Below, one piece after another: positions 46,820-58,164 of a stretch of 64,000 bases of DNA. Positions within the stretch are counted from its first letter, which is position 1. Each line of letters opens with the position of its first letter. The stretch comes from Portunus trituberculatus (taxonomy: Eukaryota; Arthropoda; Malacostraca; Decapoda; Portunidae). The translations under genes were made by a program, and so were the position numbers. The notes under the pieces are model-generated. The model was not told the origin of the DNA and ran no database searches. It saw nothing but the letters and a program-made list of their open reading frames with translations. The stretch lies in assembly GCF_017591435.1 (NCBI RefSeq), contig NC_059303.1, positions 1,781,949 to 1,845,948 on the forward strand, read 5' to 3'.

Positions 46820-49615
46820 AGAAACTTACATATGAGCGAAATGTAATGTATTCCAACATAAATGGAGTGATATCGGGGATTTTAGAACTCAACGATTACT
46901 TGAGGGAAACAAAACTGAGAGAGGGAGAAGACCTGATGATGGTTGGAGAAGGGAAATATAACGTTTGGAAAAGAAATAGAGTAGGTAAGATGGGAGGAGG
47001 AGTGATGTTGCTGGTTAAAAAAGATATAAAGGTGGATCAGGTGAAAGAAGGTATGGGAAAGGCAGAAGTGCTAAAGATCAGAGCAGAAACTAATGAAGGA
47101 AAAAAGAGGCACTACATAGTGGTGTACGTACCACCTAAGACAAATGCATGGTCAGTACAGGAATATGAAGAAATGATAAGTGATACAGGAACATGTCTGG
47201 AAGAAATGTTGGGTGGCTGTGAACGAACTATAATGATGGGAGATTTTAATTGTAAAGAGGTGTGTTGGGAGGACTGGTCAATGGAAGGATCAGAGACAAC
47301 ATGGGGAAATACACTATTGACACTGGCAATGGAAAATGTGTTAACTCAGTGGGTCAAAGAAGATACTAGGTTTGGAGGAGAGGAGCATCGTCAAGACTGG
47401 ACTTGGTCTTTAGTACAGAGCCAATGGTCATTGAGGAGATGAGGGTGGAGTGCCCTTTAGCAAAGAGTGATCATGCAGTTTTGGAGTTCAAGGTGATAGA
47501 TGAAGAGAAATCTAGAAGAAATGAAGAATATAAAGTGGGAAGATGGAATTATGCCAAGACAGATTTTGGAAACCTAAAGAAATTCTTTCAAGAGACAAAT
47601 TGGATGAAATTCAAGAGTGCTAAGGAGCAAATGAAAAGTGGAAGGAATTTATAAAAATATACAAAGAAGGTGAGAAAAATTTGTACCAATAAGACAACAT
47701 AGAGAGTTGGAAAGCAGGACTGGTTTAACGATAGATGTGAAAAGGCTAGAACAAGAAAAGAGGATGCATGGAAGAGGTGGAGAAGGAAAAGACGGATTAA
47801 GCAGTGGGAAAGTTACAAAAGAGCAAGAAATGAATATGTGTTGATTAGAAGAGAAGAAAGAAAGAAACAAGAAAAGGATATAATTGATAAATGTAAAGAC
47901 CAACCAAGGCTTTTTTACAGACATGTGAACAACATCAAAAATAGAGAAAGTATTGAAAGTTTAGAAGTAAATGGAGTATGCAGTGAAGATCCCAGGAAAT
48001 GGCAGAGGCTATGAATGGATGCTTTCGGAAGGTATTCACAAAGGAGACTGCTTTTGACAAACCACTGGTAATGGAACAGAAAGGGATTATGAAGGAGTTT
48101 CAAGTAACTGTGGAGGAGATCAAGAATATGATGGGGAGTTTAGAAATGAGAAAAGCTGTGGGACCTGATGGGGTATCAGGATGGATTTTAAGAGAATGCA
48201 GGAGCAACTGGCAGAAAAAGTTTGTGAAGTAATTGATGCCTCATTAAGGGAAGGTGTAGTGCCCCAAGACTGGAAAAGAGCTAACATTGTCCCAATTTAT
48301 AAATCAGGTAACAAGAGAGACCCATTGAACTATAGACCAGTGTCACTTACAAGTGTGGTAGCTAAGATGTGTGAGAGGGTGGTGAAGAATAGATGGACAG
48401 ACTTCTTGGAGAAAATGACATACTTTGTGAGTGTCAATTTGGTTTTAGAAAAGGGCGTTCATGCACGACAAACCTGATATGTTACTATTCGAGGGTGATA
48501 GATGTAATACAGGAAAGAGATGGTTGGGCTGATGGAATATATCTGGATTTAAAAAAGGCCTTTGATAAGGTACCACACCGGAGACTGATCTGGAAACTTG
48601 AAATGGTAGGAGGAGTGCATGGCAGTTTACTAAAATGGATGGAAGACTTTTGGTAGGAAGAGAAATGAGAACAATAATTAAGGACAGACCATCAGAATGG
48701 GGCTTGGTGGAGAGTGGAGTTCCACAGGGATCAGTGTTGGCACCAGTAATGTTCGCGGTCTACATAAATGACATGGTGGATGGGGTGTCCAGTTATGTGA
48801 GCCTATTTGCAGACGATGCAAAATTGTTAAGAAAAGTGAGATGTGACAAAGATTGCGAACTACTCCAGGAAGACTTGGACAGAATATGGAAATGGAGCTG
48901 TACATGGCAAATGGAGTTCAACACGACAAAATGCAAGAAATTAGAGTTTGGCAAGAGTGAAAGAAGAATCAGGAGTATGTACAAGATAGGAAATGAAGAC
49001 ATAAAACCAGTCATGAAGAAAAAGACCTTGGGGTGACAATTACCAATGACCTATCGCCAGAGAGACATATAAACAAAATAATTGGAGAAGTATTGAACTT
49101 ATTGAGGAACATAAGAGTGGCGTTCGATATTTAGATGAAGAAATGATGAAGAAAATAATTACTGCAATGATAAGACCGAGGCTTGAATATGCAACAATAC
49201 AGTGGGCTCGAACTTAAAGAAACACATAAGGAAACTAGAGAAAGTACAGAGGGCTGCAACAAAAATGGTGCCTGACTTAAGAGATTTGACTTATGAAGAC
49301 AGACTGAAAGAATGCAACTTCCGACCCTGGAAAACAGAAGAGAAAGGGGAGACCTGATAGCAATATACAGAGTGATGATTGGCATGGAAAAATGGATAGG
49401 AAGATCTGTGTATGTGGAATGAAAGAATGTCGAGAGGGCATGGGAAAAACTAAAATGGCCACTTATAGGAGAGATGTGAAAAATATAGCTTCCCTCATAG
49501 AAGGGTGGAAGCATGGAATAGTTTAGACGTGGAAGTGGTCAACGCAAGGAATATTCATGATTTTAAGAAAAAGCTGGACATTAGTAGATATGGAGACGGG
49601 ACAGTACGAGCATAG
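46780..49615 (+). pseudogene. LINE-B5 ORF2 (broken)
   Basis: The open part 46780-47442 covers most of the endonuclease with MYSNINGVISGILEL (ATG 46846) and MGDFNCKEVCW. A frameshift near 47383 precedes KSDHAVLEF. RT motifs are as in B4: VGPDGVSGWIL (48159), NYRPVSLTSV, QFGFRKGRSC, LDLKKAFDKVPHRRL (48545), SGVPQGSVLAP (48714) and FADDAKLL (48805). It ends at a TAG at 49613-49615. A stretch of the endonuclease motif NDYLRE followed by TKLRE has lost about 33 bases compared with B4. Confidence 0.8.
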
Positions 49616-49657
49616 CTCTTTTCCGTATGTTACAATTAGGTAAATACAATTAGGTAA

Positions 49658-49659
<2 letters not shown>

Positions 49660-49695
<36 letters not shown>
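49660..49695. repeat. (AC)n between LINE-B5 and SINE-2
   Basis: A 36-bp CA tract continuing the terminal ATACACAC of B5. Confidence 0.97.
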
Positions 49696-49697
<2 letters not shown>

Positions 49698-49967
49698 TAG
49701 CTCAGTGGTTAGAGCGCTGGCTTCACAAGAGAGGACTGGGGTTCGATTCTGGTGGAGATATTTGGGTGTGTCTTCACGTAGTGTTCACCTAGCAGTGAGT
49801 AGGTACATGGATGTAAATCGAGAACTTGTGACCTTGTTGTCCCGGTGTGTGGTGTGTGCCTGGTCTCAGGCCTATCCGAAGATCGGAAATAATGAGCTCT
49901 GAGCTCGTTGAGGGTAACGTCTGGCTGTCTCGGCAGAGACTGCAGCAGATCAAACAGTGAAACACAC
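49696..49967 (+). mobile_element. SINE-2, tRNA-derived, decapod-type
   Basis: The head GGTAGCTCAGTGGTTAGAGC has a perfect A box and, about 30 bases on, GGGTTCGATTC (B box) spaced as in a tRNA. The body includes CCTGGTCTCAGGCCTATCCG and AATGAGCTCTGAGCTCG, and the tail ends CAAACAGTGAAACACAC. I recognise this head and body from decapod crustacean genomes. Pol III transcription from the internal promoter is expected. It sits exactly between an (AC)n tract and the next LINE-B fragment. Confidence 0.88.
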
Positions 49968-50497
49968 TACCTAGATGAAGGAATGATGAAGAAGATATTA
50001 TGTACCTTAATAAGAACACAGTTAGAATATGCAGCTTGTGTCTGGTCACTGCATATGAAGAAAAATGTGGAGAAGGTAGAAAGAGTACAGAGGCTGGCAA
50101 CAAGGATGGTACCAGGACTCAGGGAGTTAGACTATGAGGAAAGACTGAGGAAGCTGGGGCTGACCACATTAGAAGAGAGAAGAACAAGAGAAGACATGAT
50201 AACTATGTTAAATTGGTGAACAAGATTGACATACTGGACAGAGAGTTGATAAAAGTGACCACAAGTAATCAGCTCCGAGGACATGGAAAAAGCTAATAAA
50301 GACATCTGTCTAAATGAGTGAGAAAATACAGTTTCCGCATCATAGATTGATAAGTGGAATAAACTGAGCAGTGATGTCGTTGATGCGGTGTGTGTCAATC
50401 AGATGAAAGAGAGATATGACAGGAATGGATAAGGAGACAGGACACAGAGATTAGCTGGTGTAATACACAAATAGGTAAATACAAATAGGTAAATACA
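49968..50497 (+). mobile_element. LINE-B 3' fragment, B1-like subfamily
   Basis: ORF2 C-terminus MMKKILCTLIRTQLEYAACV (49984-50045), VQRLATRMVPGLRELDYEER and LTTLEERRTRED, then DKWNKLSSDVVDAV in another frame. It ends ACAAATAGGTAAATACAAAT with a second unit to 50497. The terminal unit CAAATAGGTAAATA matches copy B1 (5076-5112), not B4-B9, marking a third subfamily. Confidence 0.78.
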
Positions 50498-50993
50498 CTA
50501 TAATAAGACCCAGATTGGAATATGCAGGAGTAGTGAGGACCTCATAAAAAGAACACATAAGGAAGTTGGAGAGACTACAAAAAATGGCTACAAGAATGGT
50601 TCCAGAATTTCAAGGGATGACATATGAAGAGAGACTAAAGGCTATGGATCTACCAACCCTGGAAGAAAGAAGGGAGAGAGGAGATCTGATACAAGTTTAT
50701 AAATTGATCAACAGAATGGACCAAGTGGATAATGAGAAACTGATCCTGAGAGAAGAAAATGACATCCGAAGCACAAGATCGCATAGTAAAAAGCTGAGAA
50801 AAGGAAGATGTTTGAGAGATGTTAAAAAATATAGTTTTCCGCAAAGATGTATTGAGACGTGGAACAGTTTAAATGAAGAAATAGTGTCTGCAACGAGTGT
50901 GCCTACTTTTAAAGTAAGATTGAATAAGTGTAGATATGGAGACGAGGACACACGAGCATAAAGCCCAGGCCCTGTAAAACTACAACTAGGTAA

Positions 50994-50999
<6 letters not shown>
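50498..50999 (+). mobile_element. LINE-B 3' fragment, B6-like subfamily
   Basis: Starts directly after the terminal repeat of the previous fragment with the RPRLEYAGV codons. The open piece 50566-50961 reads ATRMVPEFQGMTYEERLKAM, then KKYSFPQRCIETWNSLNEE and ends GDEDTRA. The 3' end is CAACTAGGTAAATACACAC. It is 5'-truncated. Confidence 0.8.

Positions 51000-51053
<54 letters not shown>
51000..51053. repeat. (AC)n before LINE-B6
   Basis: A CA tract of about 54 bp joining a LINE-B 3' end to the 5' end of B6. Confidence 0.97.
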
Positions 51054-51059
<6 letters not shown>

Positions 51060-51181
51060 AGAGAGAAGGAGAGGAAGGAGATGAGAATCAGCTGATCTTC
51101 ACTACCTTTGTTTGGGTTTACAGTGGCCTGGGCGATAAGTGTGGACTCATTTTTTTTTCATGAATACAGTGTTAAATAATA

Positions 51182-52200
51182 ATGAGTGAGAAAGATATTC
51201 CATCTAAATGCAGGTATGTGACAAGGGAAAGAATGAAAGCTGATGATGACAATGTTGGTGAGGGAGGAGGAGAATTTGAAGGCTTTGATAGGCGAAAACT
51301 TCACTATTTGATAGAGTCTTAACTATCGAACGAAATTAGATAAATTGATAAAGGAGAGTATGGGAATGAAAGAGAATGAAGAACAGGATAAAGAGCTCCA
51401 GAAATTGAAAGAAAGGATAAAAAGAGTGGAAGAAAATGAAACTAGGCTAAGAACCGAAAATGAAGAATTAAAAGTCCAAATAGCAAACTATAAGAAATTG
51501 ATGGAAGAAGGACTGGTAAAGCCGAGAAAGAAAAGAAAAGCTAAAAGATCTAGTTAACAAAGAAGAAGAAAGAGTACAAGACGTGATTAAAAAAGAAGTA
51601 CAAGCATGGAGAATCCAAGATAAGAAAGACAAGGAATCATTTCAAGAAGTATTTCAAGAACAGTTAAAAGAAAGAGATGAAAATATGACAAGCAAAATGA
51701 TAGGAGTCCTCAATAAAAAGAAAATTTAGTAAGAGAAATTGGAAAAAAGAAGAGTGTAATTATTTTTGGACTGAAAGAAAAAAATGTTAAATATAGACCA
51801 AGAAGGGAAAAAGGCGAAATGAAATCAGTAAAAGACCTACTAAAACATCTGAATGACGAGGATAGACAGAACTTAGAAGAGGAAGTAGAAGAAATCCATA
51901 GAATGGGACCATATCAAGAAGGAACAGTGAGACCAATTAAAATATTACTAAAATCACAAGCAGCAGCTGAAGAAGTACTATATAGAAAAACGAAACTCAG
52001 AGAAACAGAAGGTTGCAAAGATATATATATAAAGAAAAATAGAAACGAGGAGGAAAGGAAGAGACACAATGAACTGGTGGCAGAAGCAAGAGAAAAAAAA
52101 TAATGAAAGGTCAGAGGAGGAGAAGAAGGCATTTTTTTGGAGAATTATAGGAGACAGGATAAGGAAATGGTATATAAAAGAGAAAGAAGAGAAAAGAATG
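51182..52200 (+). pseudogene. LINE-B6 ORF1 (broken)
   Basis: Starts MSEKDIPSKCRYVTRERMKA and breaks near 51300. The coiled coil is at 51345-51540 (MKENEEQDKELQKLKERIKR...), VIIFGLKEKNVKYRPRREK near 51760, and the RRM-like part MGPYQEGTVRPIKILLKSQA at 51903-51960. It ends near 52200. Confidence 0.62.
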
Positions 52201-52242
52201 GAGCAAGTTTAACTAAAAATGATAAGAACAAGAGATTAAAAT

Positions 52243-55034
52243 GATGTATACAAACATAGATGGGATTTTATCTAGTAAATTAGAATTAAGAGATTACATA
52301 AAGAAAGAAGAACCAGATATTGTATGCCTGGTGGAAACAAAGTTAAATGAGGCAATAAAATAGACATAGATAAAAGGTATAATATATGGAGGAGAGACAG
52401 AGTGGGTAAAGGAGGAGGAGGAGTCATGATGATGTTAAGGAAGGAGATAGTGGTAAATCAAGTGGAGTTTGGGAAGGAAAATCAGAAATACTGTATGTTA
52501 AGATGCATATTAACAAAAAGGAGTTAACAATCATTGGAACATATGTGCCACCAAAAATAAACTCATGGACTAACCAAGAATATAGAGACATGATAGATGA
52601 CACAATAAGGAGTCTTACAAGAATCATTAAGGAAAGGAGAAAAGTGATATTGATAGGAGATTTCAACTGTAAGGAGGTAGACTGGGAAAATTATGAAAGT
52701 GGTATGGGGAAGATGCCTGGAGAGATAGATTCCTGAACCTAATGATAGATAATTTGATGGTCCAAAGAGTAAAGGAAAACACAAGATTCAGAGGAAACGA
52801 TGAGCCGGCAAGATTAGACCTAGTTTTACAAGGGATATACCAATTAACGATGATATAAGATACAAGTGCCCATTGGGAAAGAGTGACCATGTAATATTAG
52901 AGATGGATATAGAAGAAGGAAAGGAAGATAGAGATGAATCATACAAAGGAGACCGATTAAATTACAGAAAGGCTGATATTGAGAATCTCAAGAACTATTT
53001 TAAAACGTAAACTGGGAGGAGATGAAAACTCATTAACGGTTCAAGAGAAATATAACTTATTTTGGAAATATACAAAACTGGGGTCAGGAATATGTTCAAA
53101 TATAGACCTAAAGAAGAAGGAAAGAAAGATTGGTTTAATGCAAGATGTGCTAGGGCAAAGGAGAAACGAGATGGAGCATGGAAAAGGTGGAGAAGAAACA
53201 GAAATCCAGAAAATAAGGAAAACTTCAAAACAGCAAGAAATGAATATGCTAAGGTGAGAAAGGAAGAAGAAAAGAACTATGAAAAGGACATTGTCGAAAA
53301 TGTAAAGAACAACCAAAATTGTTCTACAGATTCATAAATGGAAAAATAAGACAAAAAGAAACAATAGAAAGGTTAAAAGGAGAAAACGGAATGGTGGAAG
53401 ACCCAAAAGTATGGCAGAACTGTTAAATAGTAAATTTCATGAGGTCTTTACTAAGGAATCCAAATTTGAAAGACCACAGGGTAATAGAGAGACTGTCTAT
53501 ATGAAAGAGATTAAAGTAACCAAGCTTGAAATAAAAAGTTGATGACGGAATTGGATGAGGAAAAGGCAATGGGACCGGATGAAGTCTCAGGCAGAATACT
53601 GAAAGAATGTAGGGAAGAACTAGCAAGTCCAATATACAACATCATAAAATGCTCAATAGAAAATGGAACAGTGCCAGTGGAGTGGAAAAGAGCTGAGGTG
53701 GTTCCCATATATAAGAGCGGAAGGAAGGAAGAACCTTTAAATTACAGACCGGTATCACTAACTAGTGTAATATGCAAGATGTGTGAAAAAGTAATAAAGA
53801 AGCAATGGATCGAGTTTCTTGAAGACAACAAAATATTATCAAATAGCCAATTTGGTTTTAGAAAAGGTCGGTCATGTGTGACAAATTTATTGAGTTTCTA
53901 CTCTAGAATAGTTGATAAAGTACAAGAGAGAGAGGATGGGTTGACTGTATTTATTTAGATCTAAAAAAGGCTTTTGATAAAGTGCCACATGAAAGATTAC
54001 TATGGAAGTTAGAGGAGAAGGGTGGCTTAAAAGGAAGCACATTGAGATGGATGAAGAATTACTTAAGGGGTAGAGAAATAAGGACGATAGTTAAAGATAT
54101 GAAGTCCAAGTGGAGAACAGTAGACAGCGAGTGCCACAGGGGTCAGTATTGGCACCAATACTTTTTCTCGTATATATAAATGACATGCCAGAGGAGTGAA
54201 CAGCTACATAAATCTGTTTGCGGAAGATGCGAAACTGTGCAGAGTCATTAAACAAAAGAGGATTGTGAAATACTACAGGAAGACTTAAACAAGATCTGGA
54301 AATGGAGCAAAAATGGGAGATGGAATTCAATGTGGACAAAAGCCATGTCATGGAAATGGGAAAAGTGAAAGACGACCAGTGGGAATCTATAAGATGGGAG
54401 ATGGAGTAGAACTAGAAAAAGTAAAAAGGAAAAGGACTTGGGAGTGACAATGGAAGAAAATAATCAACCGGTTAGCCATATTGATAGAATTTTCAGAGAC
54501 ATATAATTTGCTAAGGAATATTGGAGTAGCATTTCACTATATGGACAAGGAAATGATGAAGAAATTGATAAGTACTAAAATAAGACCTAGATTGGAATAT
54601 GCAGGAGTTGTGTGGACTCCCAAAAAAGAAACACATAAGAAAATTAGAGAGACTACAAAAATGGCTACAAGAATGGTTCCAGAATTTAAAGGGATGGCAT
54701 ATGAGGAGAGACTAAAGGCAATGGATCTACCAACCTTGGAGCAGAGAAGAGAGAGGGGATCTGATACAAGTTTATAAATTGATTAACGGAATGGATGAAG
54801 TGGATAATGAGAAACTGATCCTGAGAGAAGAATATGACTTTAGAAGCACAAGATCGCATAATAAGAAACTAAGGAAGGGACGATGTCTGAGAGATGTTAA
54901 AAATTTAGTTTCCAAAAAGATGTGTTGAGACTTGGAACAGTATGAGTGAGGAAGTGGTATCAGCAAAGAGTGTACATAGTTTTAAAGAAAAATTGGATAA
55001 GTGTAGATATGGAGACGGGACCACACGAGCATAA
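52243..55034 (+). pseudogene. LINE-B6 ORF2 (broken)
   Basis: Endonuclease: MYTNIDGILSSKLELRDYIK (52243), GTYVPPKINSWTNQEYRDM (52535-52590), LIGDFNCKEVDWENYESG (52648-52705) and KSDHVILEMD. RT: MGPDEVSGRILKECREEL (53568-53622), WKRAEVVPIYKSGRKEEPLN, QFGFRKGRSCVTNLLSFYSR and LDLKKAFDKVPHERLLWKLE in split frames. The palm motif reads LFAEDAKL near 54220, so the first D of FADD is E in this copy. The C-terminus is RPRLEYAGVVWTPKKE (54585). Not functional as written. Confidence 0.78.
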
Positions 55035-55097
55035 AGCAGCCCTGTAAAACTACAACTAGGTAAATACAACTAGGTAAATACACACACACACACACAA

Positions 55098-56906
55098 ACA
55101 ACTTCGAAAAAGATATTGTCGAAAAATGTAAGGAGCAACCAAAATTGTTCTATAGATTCATAAATGGAAAAATTAGGCAAAAAGAAACAATAGAAAGGTT
55201 AAAAGGAGAGAACGGGATGGTGGTGGACCCAAAAAGTATGGCAGAACTATTAAATAAAAAATTCCAGGAGGTCTTTACTAAAGAATCCAAATTTGAGAGG
55301 CCACAGGGTAATAGAGAGACAATCTATATAAAAGAGATTAAAGTAACCAAGCTTGAAATAAAAGAGTTAATGAAGGAACTGGATGAAGAGAAGGCAATGG
55401 GACCGGATGAAGTCTCAGGCAGAATACTGAAAGAATGTAGGAAAGAACTAGCAAGTCCTATATACAACATCATAAAATGCTCAATAGAAAATGGAACAGT
55501 GCCAGTAGAATGGAAAAGAGCTGAGGTGGTTCCCATATATAAGAGCGGAAGGAAAGAAGAACCTTTAAATTACAGACCGGTATCACTAACTAGTGTAATA
55601 TGCAAGATGTGTGAAAGAATAATAAAGAAACAATGGATCGAGTTCTTGAAGACAACAAATTAATATCAAATAGCCAATTTGGTTTTAGAAAAGGACGGTC
55701 TTGTGTAACTAATTTATTGAGTTTCTATTCTAGAATAGTTGATAGAGTACAAGAGAGAGGGATGGGTTGACTGCATCTATTTGGATTTAAAAAGGCGTTT
55801 GAGAAAGTGCCACATAAGATTACTGTGGAAGTTAGAGGAGAAGGGTGGCTTAAAAGGAAGCACATTGAGATGGATAGAAAATTATTTGAGGGGGAGAGAA
55901 ATAAGGACGGTAGTTAAAGATATGAAGTCCAAGTGGAGAGCAGTAGAAAGCGGAGTGCCACAGGGGTCAGTATTGGCACCAGTACTTTTCCTCATTTATA
56001 TTAACGACATGCCAGAAGGAGTGAACAGCTACATAAATTTGTTTGCGGATGATACGAAACTATGCAGAGTTATAAAGCAAAAGGAGGATTGTGAAATACT
56101 GCAAGAAGACCTAAATAAGATCTGGGAATGGAGTAAGAAGTGGGAAATGGAATTCAATGTGAACAAAAGCCATGTCATGGAAATGGGAAAGAGTGAAAGA
56201 CGACTTGTGGGAATCTATAAGATGGGAGATGGAGTAGAACTGGAGAAAGTCAAAAAGGAAAAGGACTTAGGAGTGACGATGGAAGAAAACAATCAACCAG
56301 TAAGCCATATTGATAGAATTTTTAGAGAAACATATAATTTGCTAAGGAATATTGGAGTAGCATTTCACTACATGGACAAAGAAATGATGAGGAAATTGAT
56401 AAATACTATAATAAGACCCAGATTGGAATATGCAGGAGTAGTGTGGACCCCTCATTAAAAGGAACACATAAGAAAATTGGAGAGGCTACAAAAAATGGCT
56501 ACAAGAATGGTCCCAGAACTTGAAGGGATGACATATGAGGAGAGACTAAAGGCTTTGGATCTATCAACCTTGGAACAAAGAAGGGAGAGAGGAGACCTGA
56601 TACAAGTCTATAAATATATCAACGGAATGGACCAAGTGGATAATGAGAAACTGATCCTGAGGGAAGAATATGACACCCGAAGCACAAGATCGCATAGTAA
56701 AAAGCTGAGAAAGGGAAGATGTCTGAGAGATATAAAAAATTATAGTTTCCCGCAGAGATGTATTGAGACGTGGAACAGTTTAGATGAAGAAGTAGTGTCT
56801 GCAACGAGTGTGGACACTTTTAAAGTAAGATTGGATAAGTGTAGATATGGAGACGGGGCCACACGAGCATAAAGCCCAGGCCCTGTAAAACTACAACTAG
56901 GTAAAT
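55098..56906 (+). mobile_element. LINE-B copy B7, 5'-truncated
   Basis: Starts in the ORF2 linker (FEKDIVEKCKEQPKLFYRFI) directly after the terminal (AC)n of B6 and ends CAACTAGGTAAATACACACA, with only about 20 bp of AC before B8. It is the best-preserved RT of the array. Confidence 0.82.
55103..56872 (+). pseudogene. LINE-B7 ORF2, reverse transcriptase (two or three frameshifts)
   Basis: Open 55145-55663: MAELLNKKFQEVFTKESKFE, MGPDEVSGRILKECRKELAS, WKRAEVVPIYKSGRKEEPLN and NYRPVSLTSVICKM. A shift near 55650 precedes QFGFRKGRSC. The piece 55739-56458 holds YLDLKR, RGREIRTVVKDMKSKWRAVE, SGVPQGSVLAPVLFLIYIND, LFADDTKLCRVIKQKEDCEI (56038-56097) and RPRLEYAGVVWTPH. After an in-frame stop at 56456, 56477-56872 gives the C-terminus ending YGDGATRA. 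The FADD catalytic residues are intact. Confidence 0.82.
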
Positions 56907-57057
56907 ACACACACACACACACACGAGAGATGCGGTCGAGGAAAGACGCAGTACCGTCGCTCCCGAGAATGAGCTGATCTTCACTACCTTTGTTTGGATT
57001 TGCCTGGGCGATTAGTGTGGACTCGTATTTTTTTCATGAATACAGTGTTACAAAATC

Positions 57058-57900
57058 ATGAGTGAGAAAGAGATTCCACCTAAATGCAGGTATGAGACAC
57101 GGGAAAGAATGAAAGCTGATGATGACTATGTTGGTGAGGGTGAAAGAGCATTCGAAGGCTTTGTTACGGCACATACTTCACTATTTGATACAGTGTTGCC
57201 TATCGAATGTAAATTAGATAAATTAATAAAGGAGAGCATGGGAATGAAAGAGAATGAAGAACAGGATAAAGAGCTCCAGAAATTTAAAGAAAGGATAAAA
57301 AGAGTGGAAGAAAACGAAACTAGGTTAAGAACCGAAAATGAAGGATTAAAAGTCCAAATAGCGAACTACAAGAAATTGATGGAAGAAGGACTCGGTAAAG
57401 CCGAGAAAGAAAAAGAGAAACTGAAAGATCTAGTTAACAAAGAAGAAGAAAGAGTACAAGACGTGATTAGAAAAGAAGTATAGGCATGGAGAATCCAAGA
57501 TAAGAAAGACAAGGAATCATTTCAGAAAGTATTTCAAGAACAGTTAAAAGAAAGAGATGAAAATATAACAAACAAAATGATAGGAGTCCTGAAGAAAAAA
57601 GAAAATTTAGTAAGAGAAATTGCGGAAAAAAAAGAGTGTAATTATTTTGGGACTGAAAGAAAAAAATATTAAATATAGACCAAGGAGGGAAAAGGATGAA
57701 ATAAAATCAGTAAAAGACCAACTAAAACATCTAAATGACGAGGATAAACAGAACTTAGAAGAGGAAGTAGAAGAAATCCATAGAATGGAACCATATCAAG
57801 AAGGAACAGTGAGACCAATTAAGATATTACTAAAATCACAAGCAGCAACAGAAGAAGTACTATATAGAAAAACAAAACTTAGAGAAACAGAAGGTTGCAA

Positions 57901-57962
<62 letters not shown>

Positions 57963-58130
57963 AAAATTAGAAACAAAGAGGAAAGGAAGAGACGGAACGA
58001 ACTGGTGGCAGAAGCAAGAGAAAAAAATAATGAAAGATCAGAGGAGGAGAAGAAGGCATTTTTTGGAGAATTATAGGAGACAGGATAAGGAAATGGTATA
58101 TAAAAGAGAAGGAAGAGAAAAAATGGAACA
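57058..58130 (+). pseudogene. LINE-B8 ORF1 (broken by a stop and a TA expansion)
   Basis: Starts MSEKEIPPKCRYETRERMKA and is open to a TAG at 57481-57483, the longest intact ORF1 N-terminus here: residues 1-50 unstructured, 55-140 K/E coiled coil (MKENEEQDKELQKFKERIKR). After the stop, VIILGLKEKNIKYRPRREKD (57630) and VRPIKILLKSQAATEEVLYR give the RRM-like part. A (TA)n tract then replaces the short DIYIK codons at 57903-57959 and shifts the frame. Confidence 0.68.
57903..57959. repeat. (TA)n expansion inside LINE-B8 ORF1
   Basis: About 28 TA units where copies B6 (52020-52031) and B9 (about 63063-63074) have only a few. The expansion arose within this copy. Confidence 0.95.
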
Positions 58131-58164
58131 AGTTTAACTAAAATGATAAGAACAAGAGATAAAA

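Larger units (their letters stand above)
45661..49659 (+). mobile_element. LINE-B copy B5, near-identical to B4
   Basis: Begins GGGACATTGTCGATGGCG after a CACACAC end shared with B4 and ends with two CAATTAGGTAAATA units and (AC)n at 49660. It aligns with B4 over nearly 4 kb. The differences I noticed are mostly single-base indels in A or G runs, with few substitutions. It is the fullest 5' end in this subfamily. Confidence 0.85.
51054..55075 (+). mobile_element. LINE-B copy B6, nearly full length
   Basis: The 5' UTR starts right after (AC)n and contains CAGCTGATCTTCACTACC, shared with B8 and B9. ORF1 begins at 51182 and ORF2 at about 52243, ending at a TAA (55032-55034). The 3' end has two CAACTAGGTAAATA units followed by CACACACACACACAC. 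Many single-base indels are present. Confidence 0.83.

Noticed and set aside
49696..49768. A functional tRNA gene with A and B boxes
   Set aside because: The acceptor-stem halves do not pair and a known SINE body and tail follow directly, so it is a tRNA-derived SINE head.
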